Assembly (NCBI RefSeq): GCF_023101145.1 | Contig: NZ_CP073714.1 | Location: forward strand, 1,922,001-1,986,000 | Direction of reading: 5' to 3' | DNA from: Paenibacillus pabuli | Lineage (GTDB): Bacteria > Bacillota > Bacilli > Paenibacillales > Paenibacillaceae | DNA: 64,000 nt | Shown: in pieces, positions 16,608 through 25,074 of the stretch | Layout of the letters: each line of letters starts with the position of its first letter | How positions within the stretch are numbered: position 1 is the first letter of the stretch | The notes under the pieces: model-generated | The model's input: only the letters and a program-made list of their open reading frames with translations | Database searches by the model: none | What the model was told of the DNA's origin: nothing | Made by a program: the position numbers and the translations under genes

Positions 16608-17114
16608 ATGAATGTACAAATCACCAGAATCGATAACAGTCAGAAAGAATTATTTTTTAACCTGTACAACCTGTATCTGTATGATCTGTCCGAATTCTCG
16701 GGGGAGGAACTGCTTGAAGAGGGAAAGTACGATCCAACGAATACCTATCTCTATTTGGAACGAGCGGAATTACATCCATTCTTTATTCTTTATGATGGGA
16801 AGGTGATCGGATTTGTTCTGGTTTGCTCCCCTCCATATGTAGATGATGATGTCGATTATACGATACAAGAACTGTTTCTGGTCAAAAAGTATCGTGGACA
16901 GGGATTGGCGGCTCAAGCAGTTAATCTGGTGTTTGCACAATTTCAGGGCAGATTCAAAGTGGAACAACTGGCTAATAACCTATCCGCCGTTTCATTCTGG
17001 AAGAAATATTATGAACAACATCACATTGAATATATCGAGTCTGAATACAGCATTGAGATTGAGAACGTCGCTGGCAGCCATCGAATTCTGTCCCAAGCCT
17101 TTGTACGTGCATGA
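16608..17114 (+). CDS. GNAT family N-acetyltransferase
   Basis: A 168-residue GNAT with the acetyl-CoA loop 'YRGQGLAAQAV'. It resembles the protein at 61852: both have an acidic 'YDLSEFSGEEL' or 'YDFTEYDPEDV' segment, a 'HPFFI'-type strand and an 'A-V-S/F-WKKYY' end, so I take them as related subfamily members. ATG 16608 follows GGAAGAGG; an upstream frame start at 16566 has no such site. Substrate unknown. Confidence 0.82.
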   Translation: MNVQITRIDNSQKELFFNLYNLYLYDLSEFSGEELLEEGKYDPTNTYLYLERAELHPFFILYDGKVIGFVLVCSPPYVDDDVDYTIQELFLVKKYRGQGLAAQAVNLVFAQFQGRFKVEQLANNLSAVSFWKKYYEQHHIEYIESEYSIEIENVAGSHRILSQAFVRA

Positions 17115-17208
17115 ACGGATTAGATATTCGCATTTACCAATACATGGGTTATGATGAATGGAAAGGTTTGCTAGAGGGGAAGCGAGCCATTAGAAAGGAG
17201 CATGTTTA

Positions 17209-17670
17209 ATGACTAGCCGCATTGTCGTTACGGGCGGAGCTATTATTCGTGATCATATGGGGAGAATTCTGCTGCAAAAAAGGTCAGATTATGGCGATTG
17301 GGGATTACCAGGTGGTGGTATGGAGCCCGGTGAGAGTATTGAAGAAACCATGATTAGAGAAGTAAAAGAGGAAACGGGACTTGATGTGAGGTCATATGAA
17401 CTTGCCTCCATTTATACAGGTGAGAAAATGAAATATACATATCCCGATGGCAATGAGGTTGTATTTGTAATGTTCCTGTTTAACGTTACCGCGGAGTTGG
17501 GTGGGAAACTTGATAATGATCAAACCACCCTTTTATTTGAAGATGAACAGAATGAATCGCTAGAGCTAGTTTTTAAAAGTCTGGATGAAATTGATATTTC
17601 CACAATCAACAAGGTACAGAAGCCTGTATTGGTAGATTTGATGCAAGGGGAACTCACAATTCTGCGTTAA
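17209..17670 (+). CDS. Nudix hydrolase
   Basis: A 153-residue Nudix protein with a complete box, G-x5-E-x7-REVKEETGL, starting at 'GGGMEPGESIEE' near residues 41-63. 'KYTYPDGNEVVFVMFLF' after the box is shared with the protein at 30665, so these two look like paralogues (ADP-ribose or NTP-pyrophosphohydrolase-like). ATG 17209 has AAAGGAG upstream. No substrate can be assigned. Confidence 0.9.
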   Translation: MTSRIVVTGGAIIRDHMGRILLQKRSDYGDWGLPGGGMEPGESIEETMIREVKEETGLDVRSYELASIYTGEKMKYTYPDGNEVVFVMFLFNVTAELGGKLDNDQTTLLFEDEQNESLELVFKSLDEIDISTINKVQKPVLVDLMQGELTILR

Positions 17671-17756
17671 GTCCTAGAGGATTTAAAGAAGATTCTTAGA
17701 GGGAATAGGTTTGTAAATTAAAATCCCCGATTTTAATAGAGATAGGAGCATTTATT

Positions 17757-18371
17757 ATGCCTTGGCCCATGGTTCATTTTGCAGTCGCATCTGAATTATT
17801 ATCTGATCCAACGCCTGAATTTATAGTGGGAAGTCTTGCTCCTGACTCCATCCATGTGAGAACGAATGAAAGAGCCGAAAAGGCAAAAACGCATCTCATG
17901 CCGGAGACAGAACGATTTGCAACAGATGAAGAGCTCAGAGCATTTTTCGATGCCAACAAGAAACGTGCGAATAGTGATCCTAAGTTCATGCAATATTTAT
18001 GCGGATACATCGCCCATGTTTATACAGATCGAGTATGGACTTTTGAGATTTATCCTGCATATGAGAAACACCCCAATGGAAGAAGTATTTATACACAGGA
18101 TGTTACGAAGCTGGAATTTATGATTTTGAGAAAAGGGTCTGATGGCCATGATTTATTGAATAAGCTGGAAGCAGGTAAAGCTTTTGACTTAGGGGGATTG
18201 CTGGAGCAAGAGGTGTATCAGTATAGAAAAGAAAAAGTAGACTTTTTGAATAACCTTGAAAATGATCCCTTAGGTGATTTGAGCATTATATCTATGCAAG
18301 CGATCGAAGAGTTCATTCAAACAACTGCCCTGAGAATTAGGCAATTGTTTACAGAGTGGGAGGTGTTTTAA
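17757..18371 (+). CDS. Zinc-dependent phospholipase C-like protein
   Basis: A 204-residue protein starting 'MPWPMVHFAVASELL', with 'VGSLAPDSIH', 'KTHLMP', and 'LCGYIAHVYTDRVW' holding the His and Asp residues spaced as in the zinc-dependent phospholipase C fold (PLC/P1-like). No signal peptide is present, so it would act in the cytoplasm. Members are often annotated as hydrolases without known substrate. Ends just before the next GNAT gene (2 bases), so the two are probably one transcript. Confidence 0.7.
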   Translation: MPWPMVHFAVASELLSDPTPEFIVGSLAPDSIHVRTNERAEKAKTHLMPETERFATDEELRAFFDANKKRANSDPKFMQYLCGYIAHVYTDRVWTFEIYPAYEKHPNGRSIYTQDVTKLEFMILRKGSDGHDLLNKLEAGKAFDLGGLLEQEVYQYRKEKVDFLNNLENDPLGDLSIISMQAIEEFIQTTALRIRQLFTEWEVF

Positions 18372-18373
18372 AA

Positions 18374-18856
18374 ATGAGAAAACGAATTAGCCTCGCCCCA
18401 TATCATGATAAGTACAATCAAGACTTGGCTAATTTTTCACTGAGTGATGAACAGGTTCAATTTACTGCAATGCCTGTGGAAGTGATGGAGGAGGCTTTGC
18501 AGAATCCGAACAAATATCCGGTAGTGATTTTAAATGATGACACTCCAGTTGGTTTCTTCATATTACATAAAAATTCTGAATACGTAGAGGAAAGGGATTC
18601 TTCCCGAAAGATACTTGTACGTGCGCTATCCATTACGTTAGAACATCAGGGGAACGGGTATGCATTGGATGCCATGAAAGCACTGCCTGGGTTAGTTAAG
18701 CAGCTTGATCCGAAGGTCGATGAAATTATTTTAGCTGTGAACGAGGGAAATATTGCAGCACAAAAGCTGTATCTAAAAGCAGGTTTTCTGGATATGGGCG
18801 AGCGGAAAATGGGCATCAAAGGTCTTCAACTGATGTTGCAATATAGAATGGAGTAG
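18374..18856 (+). CDS. GNAT family N-acetyltransferase
   Basis: A 160-residue GNAT with the CoA loop 'HQGNGYALDAM' and the C-terminal 'NIAAQKLYLKAGFLDMGERK'. Like RimI-type proteins it has a compact single domain. ATG 18374 lies two bases after the preceding stop with GGGAGG inside that gene's 3' end, so translation is likely coupled. Confidence 0.85.
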   Translation: MRKRISLAPYHDKYNQDLANFSLSDEQVQFTAMPVEVMEEALQNPNKYPVVILNDDTPVGFFILHKNSEYVEERDSSRKILVRALSITLEHQGNGYALDAMKALPGLVKQLDPKVDEIILAVNEGNIAAQKLYLKAGFLDMGERKMGIKGLQLMLQYRME

Positions 18857-18945
18857 GGCCCGGGAATACGGTAATTGCCAATATCGTTAAGCACAATCCA
18901 CTCTGAACGGGCGCTAAGGTATATTGGATGAAAAGGAGGAGTAAT

Positions 18946-19449
18946 GTGGCGAACATTCATAAGGGAAGATTTTCAGCGGAGATTGATGGCGAGTTTGTTG
19001 TTTTTATTATTGGAATGAGAGTTAATCGCTTGTGGGCCATACATAAATGGTTACCTGTTTTTAAATCCATGGGCCCGATGATTAAAGAACTGTACATGAA
19101 CCCGGATACCGGGTTTCTGGGGACGGAATATTTTATGAGCTGGCGTGGAGTGACTCTGCTGCAATATTGGAGATCTTATGATGAATTGGAGAAATACGCA
19201 CGCGGTGGCCTGCACTTGGAGGCTTGGAAACGATTTAACCAATCCGTTGGATCGGATGGAAGCGTAGGGATTTATCATGAAACGTACAAAGCTCAATCCG
19301 GTTCATATGAGACCATATATGCGAATATGCCCAAATTCGGATTGGCTAAAGTGTCTAACCATGTTCCAGCGACAGGCAGGAAAGAAACGTCCAGACGTAG
19401 AATGGGTGGAGAGAATGATCCTGTAGTAGAAACACCAGAGAATCCTTAA
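18946..19449 (+). CDS. DUF4188 family protein
   Basis: A 167-residue protein of the DUF4188 type, judged from 'GMRVNRLWAIHKWLPVF', 'GTEYFMSWRGVTLLQYW' and 'SYDELEKYARG'. Function unknown; the fold is thought to be like that of small heme-binding or monooxygenase-type proteins, but I cannot confirm that. GTG 18946 is chosen because AAAGGAGG (18932-18939) precedes it; ATG 18928 would bury this site inside the gene. The C-terminus is charged and likely flexible. Confidence 0.78.
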   Translation: MANIHKGRFSAEIDGEFVVFIIGMRVNRLWAIHKWLPVFKSMGPMIKELYMNPDTGFLGTEYFMSWRGVTLLQYWRSYDELEKYARGGLHLEAWKRFNQSVGSDGSVGIYHETYKAQSGSYETIYANMPKFGLAKVSNHVPATGRKETSRRRMGGENDPVVETPENP

Positions 19450-19499
19450 CATATGACTAGTGTAGTTTGAATGTACAATCATCGGAAGTAGAGAGGAGC

Positions 19500-20015
19500 A
19501 TGTTATTGAAAGTTAAAGTCAAACCTGAGGATTTGGGTTCTGAGAAGCTTAGTTGGCTGTGTGTAGAGCCGATGTTGATCTCCGTTCGTGGTAAAGATGT
19601 TGCAGCAAAAGTAGAGGTATATCGACAGTTACATGAAGGACAACAAGCGATATTTTTGTTCTATTCCTATCATAACCATACGAAGAGCTTGGCAGAGTTT
19701 TATTGGTTTTCGGCATACAACATTATCGACATGAAGAGCTGGGAAGGGATAAAGAACGGGATGCGCTACTTTAACCAAAATGAAATGGTAACTTTGCTGG
19801 ATGACATCGAGGGTTTGATTACAGATCAAAATAAAGTTGGAGACACATGGCGTGAGGTCCTGTCCACGGACTTGGAGAAAGATCCGATCCTGCTTCAAAG
19901 AACGGAAGAACTATACATCAAATATCGAGCCACGGCTCAGGAAGCTATTTTACACATGAATGAAATCATTCGGCAAAATCAGGAGATGTATCTGGAGAAC
20001 AGTTCGGTAACCTGA
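19500..20015 (+). CDS. Hypothetical protein
   Basis: A 171-residue soluble protein I do not recognise. It is rich in charged helices ('LQRTEELYIKYRATAQEAIL') with aromatic-rich central strands ('AIFLFYSYHNHT', 'AEFYWFSAYN'). No signal peptide or membrane helix. GAGAGGAG precedes; ATG 19500 and TTG 19506 are both possible starts. A strong terminator follows at 20047, so it ends a transcript. Confidence 0.65.
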   Translation: MLLKVKVKPEDLGSEKLSWLCVEPMLISVRGKDVAAKVEVYRQLHEGQQAIFLFYSYHNHTKSLAEFYWFSAYNIIDMKSWEGIKNGMRYFNQNEMVTLLDDIEGLITDQNKVGDTWREVLSTDLEKDPILLQRTEELYIKYRATAQEAILHMNEIIRQNQEMYLENSSVT

Positions 20016-20046
20016 TTGCAATGACAGTCTGAAAGAGAGACGTGAA

Positions 20047-20075
20047 GGGCTACTCTTGAATGAGTAGTCCTTTTT
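20047..20075 (+). terminator. Rho-independent terminator before the LytTR operon
   Basis: GGGCTACTC pairs with GAGTAGTCC (one G-U) across TTGAAT, followed by TTTTT. Confidence 0.88.
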
Positions 20076-20106
20076 ATCGTGTCTGAACGCTGAGAAATCA
20101 GTACCG

Positions 20107-20137
20107 ATGCAACAAACCTGCAATTTCATGCAACAAA
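20107..20137. promoter_or_regulatory. Direct repeats two helical turns apart: candidate LytTR operator
   Basis: ATGCAACAAA occurs at 20107-20116 and 20128-20137, 21 bp apart, and each copy is followed by GCAAT (after three and two bases). LytTR-domain proteins are known to bind pairs of direct repeats spaced about two helical turns. The pair lies 65 bp upstream of the LytTR gene, suggesting autoregulation. The hexamer does not match the AgrA consensus closely, so binding is inferred from spacing and position. Confidence 0.55.
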
Positions 20138-20201
20138 ACGCAATACTGTGGGTATGTCATAGCTTTGCTTGTAATATGAGTTGTGAGAGGAGGAATAAGG
20201 C

Positions 20202-20648
20202 GTGAAAGTCATTTTTGAAAAAGATGTGGCAATGGAAAAAAACACGGCTAAAGTCGTAACCCATCCTGATGAGAAGTCACATTGGAACAGTATGCAAGAA
20301 GCGATCTGCCAGTCGGAAACAAAACTTGTTGTCATCAATGCCAAGAACAATCGTAATGTGCGGATCAAGTTGAGTTCGGTGGTCGCGATTGAATCAGAGG
20401 ATCGATTGTGCTGTGTGCGTGTCATCACAGGAGAAAGGTATTTGCTCAACAAACGTCTGAAGTTTGTGGAAGAGGATTTGGGGGCATCTCATTTTGTGAA
20501 AATCAATAATCAAACGATCATCAACACACGTTGTATTAGCGAATTTTCATCAACAGACCACGCCAGGATCCAGGTTGATCTGAACGATGGTTCCAGTTAC
20601 TTTGTTAGCCGATTCTATATTAAAAACTTTAGGGGGAAATTATCATGA
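20202..20648 (+). CDS. LytTR-domain DNA-binding protein
   Basis: A 148-residue transcription factor. Residues about 45-145 form a LytTR domain ('VRIKLSSVVAIESEDR', 'ERYLLNKRLKFVEEDL', 'HFVKINNQTIINTRCI', 'DGSSYFVSRFYIKNF'), the fold that binds spaced direct repeats. There is no receiver domain, so it is not a normal response regulator. The next gene, a DUF3021-type membrane protein, starts four bases inside its end (20645). Such LytTR-membrane-protein pairs (known as LytTR regulatory systems, for example HdrRM and BrsRM) have the membrane protein restrain the regulator. Confidence 0.88.
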   Translation: MKVIFEKDVAMEKNTAKVVTHPDEKSHWNSMQEAICQSETKLVVINAKNNRNVRIKLSSVVAIESEDRLCCVRVITGERYLLNKRLKFVEEDLGASHFVKINNQTIINTRCISEFSSTDHARIQVDLNDGSSYFVSRFYIKNFRGKLS

Positions 20649-21055
20649 TTAGTCAGCTCAAGCATTCATTTTTTCAGGTTTTTACAATTACTTCGTTGTG
20701 GGTGACCTTGTTATTGACACTATTCTCTAAAAGTCAGTCCTTTGAAATGGATTACCTATGGAATATTGCCGGGATTTCAGCTATTGCCGCTATACTGTTT
20801 GGCGTAATGTACAATGCACTTTGGAACTACTTTACGATGAAACCCGTCTGGAATATCATCATTTCTTCCACATTTAATATTGCAGGAGGAATGGCGATCG
20901 TATGGTTATTTTCTACAGAGATGTTCCTATTGATTGCTCCCTGGTTCCCTGGAATGTGGGTCTTATCCATCGTACTGCACATTATCGGTTTTTATTTCTA
21001 TGCTAAAATAGATAGCAGGAAAAAAGCGGAAGAATTAAACAATATTCTGAAGTAA
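20645..21055 (+). CDS. DUF3021-like membrane protein, LytTR partner
   Basis: A 136-residue membrane protein with four hydrophobic segments at about residues 12-28, 38-58, 70-88 and 96-118, and a charged C-terminal tail. It overlaps the LytTR gene by four bases (ATGA-type), so it is coupled. DUF3021 proteins are the usual partners of stand-alone LytTR regulators and may sense membrane stress. The ATG at 20645 has AGGGGG upstream. Confidence 0.83.
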   Translation: MISQLKHSFFQVFTITSLWVTLLLTLFSKSQSFEMDYLWNIAGISAIAAILFGVMYNALWNYFTMKPVWNIIISSTFNIAGGMAIVWLFSTEMFLLIAPWFPGMWVLSIVLHIIGFYFYAKIDSRKKAEELNNILK

Positions 21056-21072
21056 GCAAGGAGAACAAAGAG

Positions 21073-21474
21073 ATGAACGAAGAAGAGATTCTGGAGTTGT
21101 ACGGTTTAAATCCAGATACCAAACATAGAGAGCGAGTCCGGGAGTTGTTGCAGCAGGAGATCGAGAATCAAGAAGCCGTGGATCATGAGTATCTCAAAAC
21201 TTTATGTATTATGTTATTCTGCATCGGAAATGTAGAGGACACTGGGCTGATCTGGGAGGCAAAACGCAAGAATCAGGATACAGGCAGTTATATTGATGTG
21301 CAGCTTCTGTGTGGTGCCGGTTATGAGAAGACAGTGACTTATTTGGAGCAGAAGGATGGGGATGAAGCGGGAGAACAGTTGAACTATCTTAGACAATGTG
21401 AGTTATATGATTTTGTTGATTTTTCCAAAGAGGAATGGGTCTCTAACTATAAACAGTACTATAAACTATCTTAG
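21073..21474 (+). CDS. Hypothetical acidic protein, possibly immunity-like
   Basis: A 133-residue acidic helical protein I do not recognise. It begins with charged helices ('EEEILELYGLNPDTKHRERV') and has 'TGSYIDVQLLCGAGYEKTVTYL'. Single-domain cytosolic layout and company of similar small genes hint at an immunity-type protein, but no family is certain. AGCAAGGAG precedes ATG 21073. Confidence 0.55.
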   Translation: MNEEEILELYGLNPDTKHRERVRELLQQEIENQEAVDHEYLKTLCIMLFCIGNVEDTGLIWEAKRKNQDTGSYIDVQLLCGAGYEKTVTYLEQKDGDEAGEQLNYLRQCELYDFVDFSKEEWVSNYKQYYKLS

Positions 21475-21506
21475 TCTTATCCAACATGTGAGAAATGGGA
21501 TGATCA

Positions 21507-21863
21507 ATGATGATAGATGCTGCTTCCATCCAGGAACAGATTCAGATGTGCCAGAAATATAGCGCCGACTATGTACCCAGCGAACTGCACCATAAGATCG
21601 GAATCGCCTGGAACGTTAAGGAGAAGTTGGAACCGATCCATGGAATGCGTATTCAACCCGAGGGAGATACAACCGGATGGTATATTTGGGCGGAAGAATA
21701 CTCGGAGGCAGATGACTTTTTTGTGCCATTACATGTAATACACATCGATGACTGGGACCCGAAAATCAAGAAGTACCTCGGACTTGCGCCTGGTTGGCGG
21801 TTTGTGATTGCAGAAAATTATGAGGATGTATGGTTTGACGAGCAGCTGCTGAACAGAGCATAA
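21507..21863 (+). CDS. Imm33/DUF2185-like protein
   Basis: A 118-residue protein. The C-terminal block 'YLGLAPGWRFVIAENYEDVWF' and 'GWYIWAEEYSEADDFF' resemble the Imm33 (DUF2185) immunity-protein domain, which usually neutralises a secreted polymorphic toxin. I see no toxin gene in this window, so it would be an orphan. The assignment rests on motif memory, not a search. The following gene starts 45 bases later. Confidence 0.55.
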   Translation: MMIDAASIQEQIQMCQKYSADYVPSELHHKIGIAWNVKEKLEPIHGMRIQPEGDTTGWYIWAEEYSEADDFFVPLHVIHIDDWDPKIKKYLGLAPGWRFVIAENYEDVWFDEQLLNRA

Positions 21864-21908
21864 GCAGAACAAGTAATGAGTAAGTGGAACGTTGAAAGGA
21901 GCCATACA

Positions 21909-22304
21909 ATGCCAAGTGTGCATGATAACATCATATTAAGTTACGAAGTCGATTTGGAGAAGGGACGCATTAGGATGCGTACCCGTTCGTATCACTCTGA
22001 TTTGTCTGAAGATACGGATATCCTTTTCTCAGGTGTATTGGCACATTCGTTTGATACACCAATGCAAGGCAGTATTATTTTCGATATTGACGACGTTGGT
22101 GTAGAGCATTTTATCAACTACAACCGCGAATTGCTGGAAAACGGGAGAGGTCAGGGCTGGCCTATTACGTATAAAACGGATGAAGAGCTGGAAAACAAGT
22201 TGATCGAAGGGGAATATCTGTACCTGGTAATTACATCATCGTATGGATTAAGTGGCTGGGTATTGGCTAAAAAGGTTGAATTGATAACGAAGATGGCGGA
22301 ATGA
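21909..22304 (+). CDS. Hypothetical protein in the immunity-like run
   Basis: A 131-residue beta-rich protein I do not recognise. It starts 'MPSVHDNIILSYEVDL' and holds 'IIFDIDDVGVEHFINYN'. No signal or membrane helix. ATG 21909 follows GAAAGGA by eight bases; a start at 21876 would lack an SD. It overlaps the next gene by four bases. Confidence 0.6.
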   Translation: MPSVHDNIILSYEVDLEKGRIRMRTRSYHSDLSEDTDILFSGVLAHSFDTPMQGSIIFDIDDVGVEHFINYNRELLENGRGQGWPITYKTDEELENKLIEGEYLYLVITSSYGLSGWVLAKKVELITKMAE

Positions 22305-22648
22305 ACAAGATGAAGAGTAGTTTTAGCTATGACCGGAATATGATCCGCAAATTCCCAGTTGTTATGAGTCTTGTCACTTTAGTTGTCATTATGATTATTA
22401 CCAATCCAACCAGAACCGATTTTTATACATGGCTGGAAAGCGAGTATGGTATACATGTCTCCTACGACATCAATGAAACGACGTATACACAGATCACGAA
22501 CGGCCAGGAAAAAATTCTTGTTTCCAGAAGTGGACATATACAGCATGTGGGAATCTTTACGACGTATGACGAGCTTTACACAGATGGTGAGGGTAATGAG
22601 ATCAAGATTAAAGCCCTTGGTGTAATGAACATGTTTTTTAAGAGATAA
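22301..22648 (+). CDS. DUF4359-like small membrane protein
   Basis: A 115-residue protein with one hydrophobic helix at about residues 18-35 ('FPVVMSLVTLVVIMIITNP') followed by 'NPTRTDFYTWLESEYGI', resembling the DUF4359 layout, then a hydrophilic extracellular or cytosolic tail. It overlaps the previous gene (ATGA at 22301-22304), so the two are coupled. A terminator lies 48 bases downstream. Confidence 0.6.
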   Translation: MNKMKSSFSYDRNMIRKFPVVMSLVTLVVIMIITNPTRTDFYTWLESEYGIHVSYDINETTYTQITNGQEKILVSRSGHIQHVGIFTTYDELYTDGEGNEIKIKALGVMNMFFKR

Positions 22649-22695
22649 TAGGTTACTATTCAGATGTTGGGAGTAGGAAAAGAGGTATTCACATA

Positions 22696-22739
22696 CCACG
22701 CTATTGTATGATGCAAACATGCAGAGCAGCGTGGTTTTT
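22696..22739 (+). terminator. Rho-independent terminator of the immunity-like run
   Basis: CCACGCT at 22696-22702 pairs with AGCGTGG at 22728-22734, with a 25-base loop, followed by TTTTTG. Confidence 0.72.
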
Positions 22740-22890
22740 GTGTTGAACAGAATTCGCAAGGAGGGGCGGATTACGTTATTTGGTTCATTCGCAAATTCCA
22801 CATTATGGGTTATGATGTACCTACAGAGAAAATTTAACATACATAGGAAGTTTTTTTGAGGATTAAGAGCATTTTAGTGGGAGGAATTGA

Positions 22891-23568
22891 ATGAAAGCCA
22901 TTTTCCTTGATTTTTATGGGACAGTTGTTCATGAAGATGATGATATTCTTTCCGTGATTTATAAACGGGTTCAAGCTTCAGCGCAGGTGGAGTGCACAAC
23001 GGATGAGATCGGAGCATATTGGTGGAAGGCTTTTTCAACGTTGTTTCATGCAAGCCATGGCAGCCAGTTTACCACGCAAAGAATGCTGAACGTGCAATCC
23101 CTGGCAGAAACGCTTCTCCATTTTCAATCGGATCTACAAGCTGAGTCGGTTAATCAGGGACAGTTGGCACATTGGCGTAACCCAGGTATATTTGCTGATT
23201 CAATTCCCTTTCTTCATTCTCTTGAAGTTCCGGTATATATCCTGTCCAATATCGATACGGATGACGTGAAAGCTGCAATGAAGGTACATAACATTGAAGC
23301 GGCCGGAGTGATTACCAGCGAGGATGTTCGATCTTATAAGCCAAGGTCAGAGATGTTTGATGAAGCGATCAAGAGGTATGGTTTGCAGCGAGATAAAGTG
23401 ATCCATATCGGGGATTCTCTGGTCAGTGATGTGCAAGGAGCGCAAAATGCAGGAATTCAGGCTGTCTGGTTAAATCGGAAAGGAAAACCCAAACCGCAAC
23501 AGATTACTCCGGATTATGAGTGTAAGAGTCTTGCCGAGGTTGTGCATATGTTGGAGGCTTGGACATGA
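22891..23568 (+). CDS. HAD superfamily hydrolase (phosphatase-like)
   Basis: A 225-residue haloacid-dehalogenase-type hydrolase with motif I 'IFLDFYGTV', motif II 'YILSNIDT', motif III 'SYKPRSEMFDEA' and motif IV 'VIHIGDSLVSDVQGA'. The first Asp is the nucleophile, in DFYGT rather than DxDGT, giving an HAD-IA variant. It ends overlapping the lipoprotein start. Phosphatase substrate unknown. Confidence 0.87.
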   Translation: MKAIFLDFYGTVVHEDDDILSVIYKRVQASAQVECTTDEIGAYWWKAFSTLFHASHGSQFTTQRMLNVQSLAETLLHFQSDLQAESVNQGQLAHWRNPGIFADSIPFLHSLEVPVYILSNIDTDDVKAAMKVHNIEAAGVITSEDVRSYKPRSEMFDEAIKRYGLQRDKVIHIGDSLVSDVQGAQNAGIQAVWLNRKGKPKPQQITPDYECKSLAEVVHMLEAWT

Positions 23569-24098
23569 AAAAGTTAACTGCGTTGTCGTTTTTATTTCTG
23601 TTCTTAATGGCCTGTCAGGATAAAACGACCCTTGAAGTTGTGCAGAAACCAACGACTACAGTGACGGAAAGCGTTACTGATGAAGCAATCAAGCAGAAGA
23701 ACGATGAAGCAGAAGCAGAAGCAACCAAAGAAGACAAAGGTCCTGTTCCTGTATACCTTGATGAAACGAAGTATACAGGTGATGAACTGGAAATCGTCAA
23801 ACTGATGAACGCTCGTATGCGTTATATGTGGGAAGAGGATGAGAAGGGCTATATGAGCCTTTTTGATCCACAATCGCCAGTCTCAGGCATGCCAGTTTCA
23901 GGATTTTCAGGTTTTAAAGTTCGCAAGGTGGTTTCTATGAGCGAGATCACGATTCGAGAGCAAAAGAAGCTCTATGAGGCACTTGTGATGGTTACTGAAT
24001 TAAGAGAGAACGAGGAAGAGGTCAGTTCTAGCATGGTGTTCTGGAAAAAGAAAGCGGATGGCGATGCTGCGAAGTGGATTTTTGCAGACATCGATTAA
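23565..24098 (+). CDS. Lipoprotein, unknown function
   Basis: A 177-residue protein with a lipoprotein signal: Lys-Lys, hydrophobic stretch and the lipobox 'FLMAC' with Cys at about residue 18. After a Thr/Glu/Ala/Lys-rich linker comes a compact C-terminal domain (about 60-177) with 'GFSGFKVRKVVSMSEITI', reminiscent of NTF2-like secreted domains. ATG 23565 overlaps the HAD stop by four bases (ATGA), so expression is coupled. Function unknown. Confidence 0.72.
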   Translation: MKKLTALSFLFLFLMACQDKTTLEVVQKPTTTVTESVTDEAIKQKNDEAEAEATKEDKGPVPVYLDETKYTGDELEIVKLMNARMRYMWEEDEKGYMSLFDPQSPVSGMPVSGFSGFKVRKVVSMSEITIREQKKLYEALVMVTELRENEEEVSSSMVFWKKKADGDAAKWIFADID

Positions 24099-24136
24099 CA
24101 ACAACTGAATGAAATGAAGTAAAGGGTGATGAAATC

Positions 24137-24985
24137 ATGACAAAACAATTGATACTTATTGAGGGATTACCGGGTTCAGGAAAGTCGACGATTGCCAAGA
24201 TGGTTTTCGAGATTCTAATTGAGCAAGGTAAGAAGGTGCAGCTCTTTCAGGAAGGGAATCTGGATCACCCTGCTGATTATGATGGTGTGGCCTTTTATTC
24301 TGCGGAAGAGTTCAGGTCTTTGGTGGATGCTCACGAGATGTGTAAACATATGTTGGAGAGTAGAGCTACAGCCTATCAGGATGGTTTTCTAATTCCTTAT
24401 CGCAAAATGAAAGAGGAGTTTGGAGTGGATTTCCCCGATTATGTGGTGCAGGAGATATTTTGCAAAGATATTTATGAACTACCTTTTGAACAAAATATGA
24501 AGCTAATCACCGAAAAATGGCGGGGTTTTACCGAAAGCGTGATAAGGGCGGATGATGACTCCATTACCATATTTGAATGTTGTTTTATTCAAAATCCATT
24601 GACCATAGGTTTGGTGAAAACCAATCAATCCAGAGAAGAAAACGTGCAATATGTTCTGGAATTGGAGCGGATCGTTCAACCATTGAATCCGCTGCTAATC
24701 TATATTCATCAGGGGGATATTGCACATACCTTTGACAAAGCAATCCAGGAAAGACCCAAGGAATGGTCAGATGGATTCGTACAATATTACACAAATCAAG
24801 GATGGGGGCTCGCGGAAGGATATCATGGTGTTCAAGGCACGGTGAAGGTTCTTCAGGCAAGAAAAGAGTTGGAGACCGAGATTTATCAGATACTGAAGAT
24901 GGACAAACATTGGCTGGACAATTCGGAATATAACCGCGCTGCTTGCCAGGAGGAACTGGATAAGATCCTGAAAATTTCACTTTGA
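24137..24985 (+). CDS. P-loop NTPase/kinase-like protein
   Basis: A 282-residue protein with a Walker A GLPGSGKST at residues 10-18, a long central helical region and 'LLIYIHQGDIAHTFDKAIQ' as a substrate-binding feature. It resembles a family of hypothetical AAA/thymidylate-kinase-like ATPases that have no established substrate. AAAGGGTG precedes ATG 24137. Confidence 0.75.
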   Translation: MTKQLILIEGLPGSGKSTIAKMVFEILIEQGKKVQLFQEGNLDHPADYDGVAFYSAEEFRSLVDAHEMCKHMLESRATAYQDGFLIPYRKMKEEFGVDFPDYVVQEIFCKDIYELPFEQNMKLITEKWRGFTESVIRADDDSITIFECCFIQNPLTIGLVKTNQSREENVQYVLELERIVQPLNPLLIYIHQGDIAHTFDKAIQERPKEWSDGFVQYYTNQGWGLAEGYHGVQGTVKVLQARKELETEIYQILKMDKHWLDNSEYNRAACQEELDKILKISL

Positions 24986-25074
24986 GATACTAAAGTACAA
25001 GTACGAGATTTCTTCGTGCGGCAATACAATACATAACGGAGGTTTATCTGGTGTTTTAGAAATAGGAGGAGCTT

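Noticed and set aside
21073..22648. Toxin partner for the immunity-like genes
   Set aside because: No large, repeat-rich or secreted toxin-like gene is present within the window near this run.
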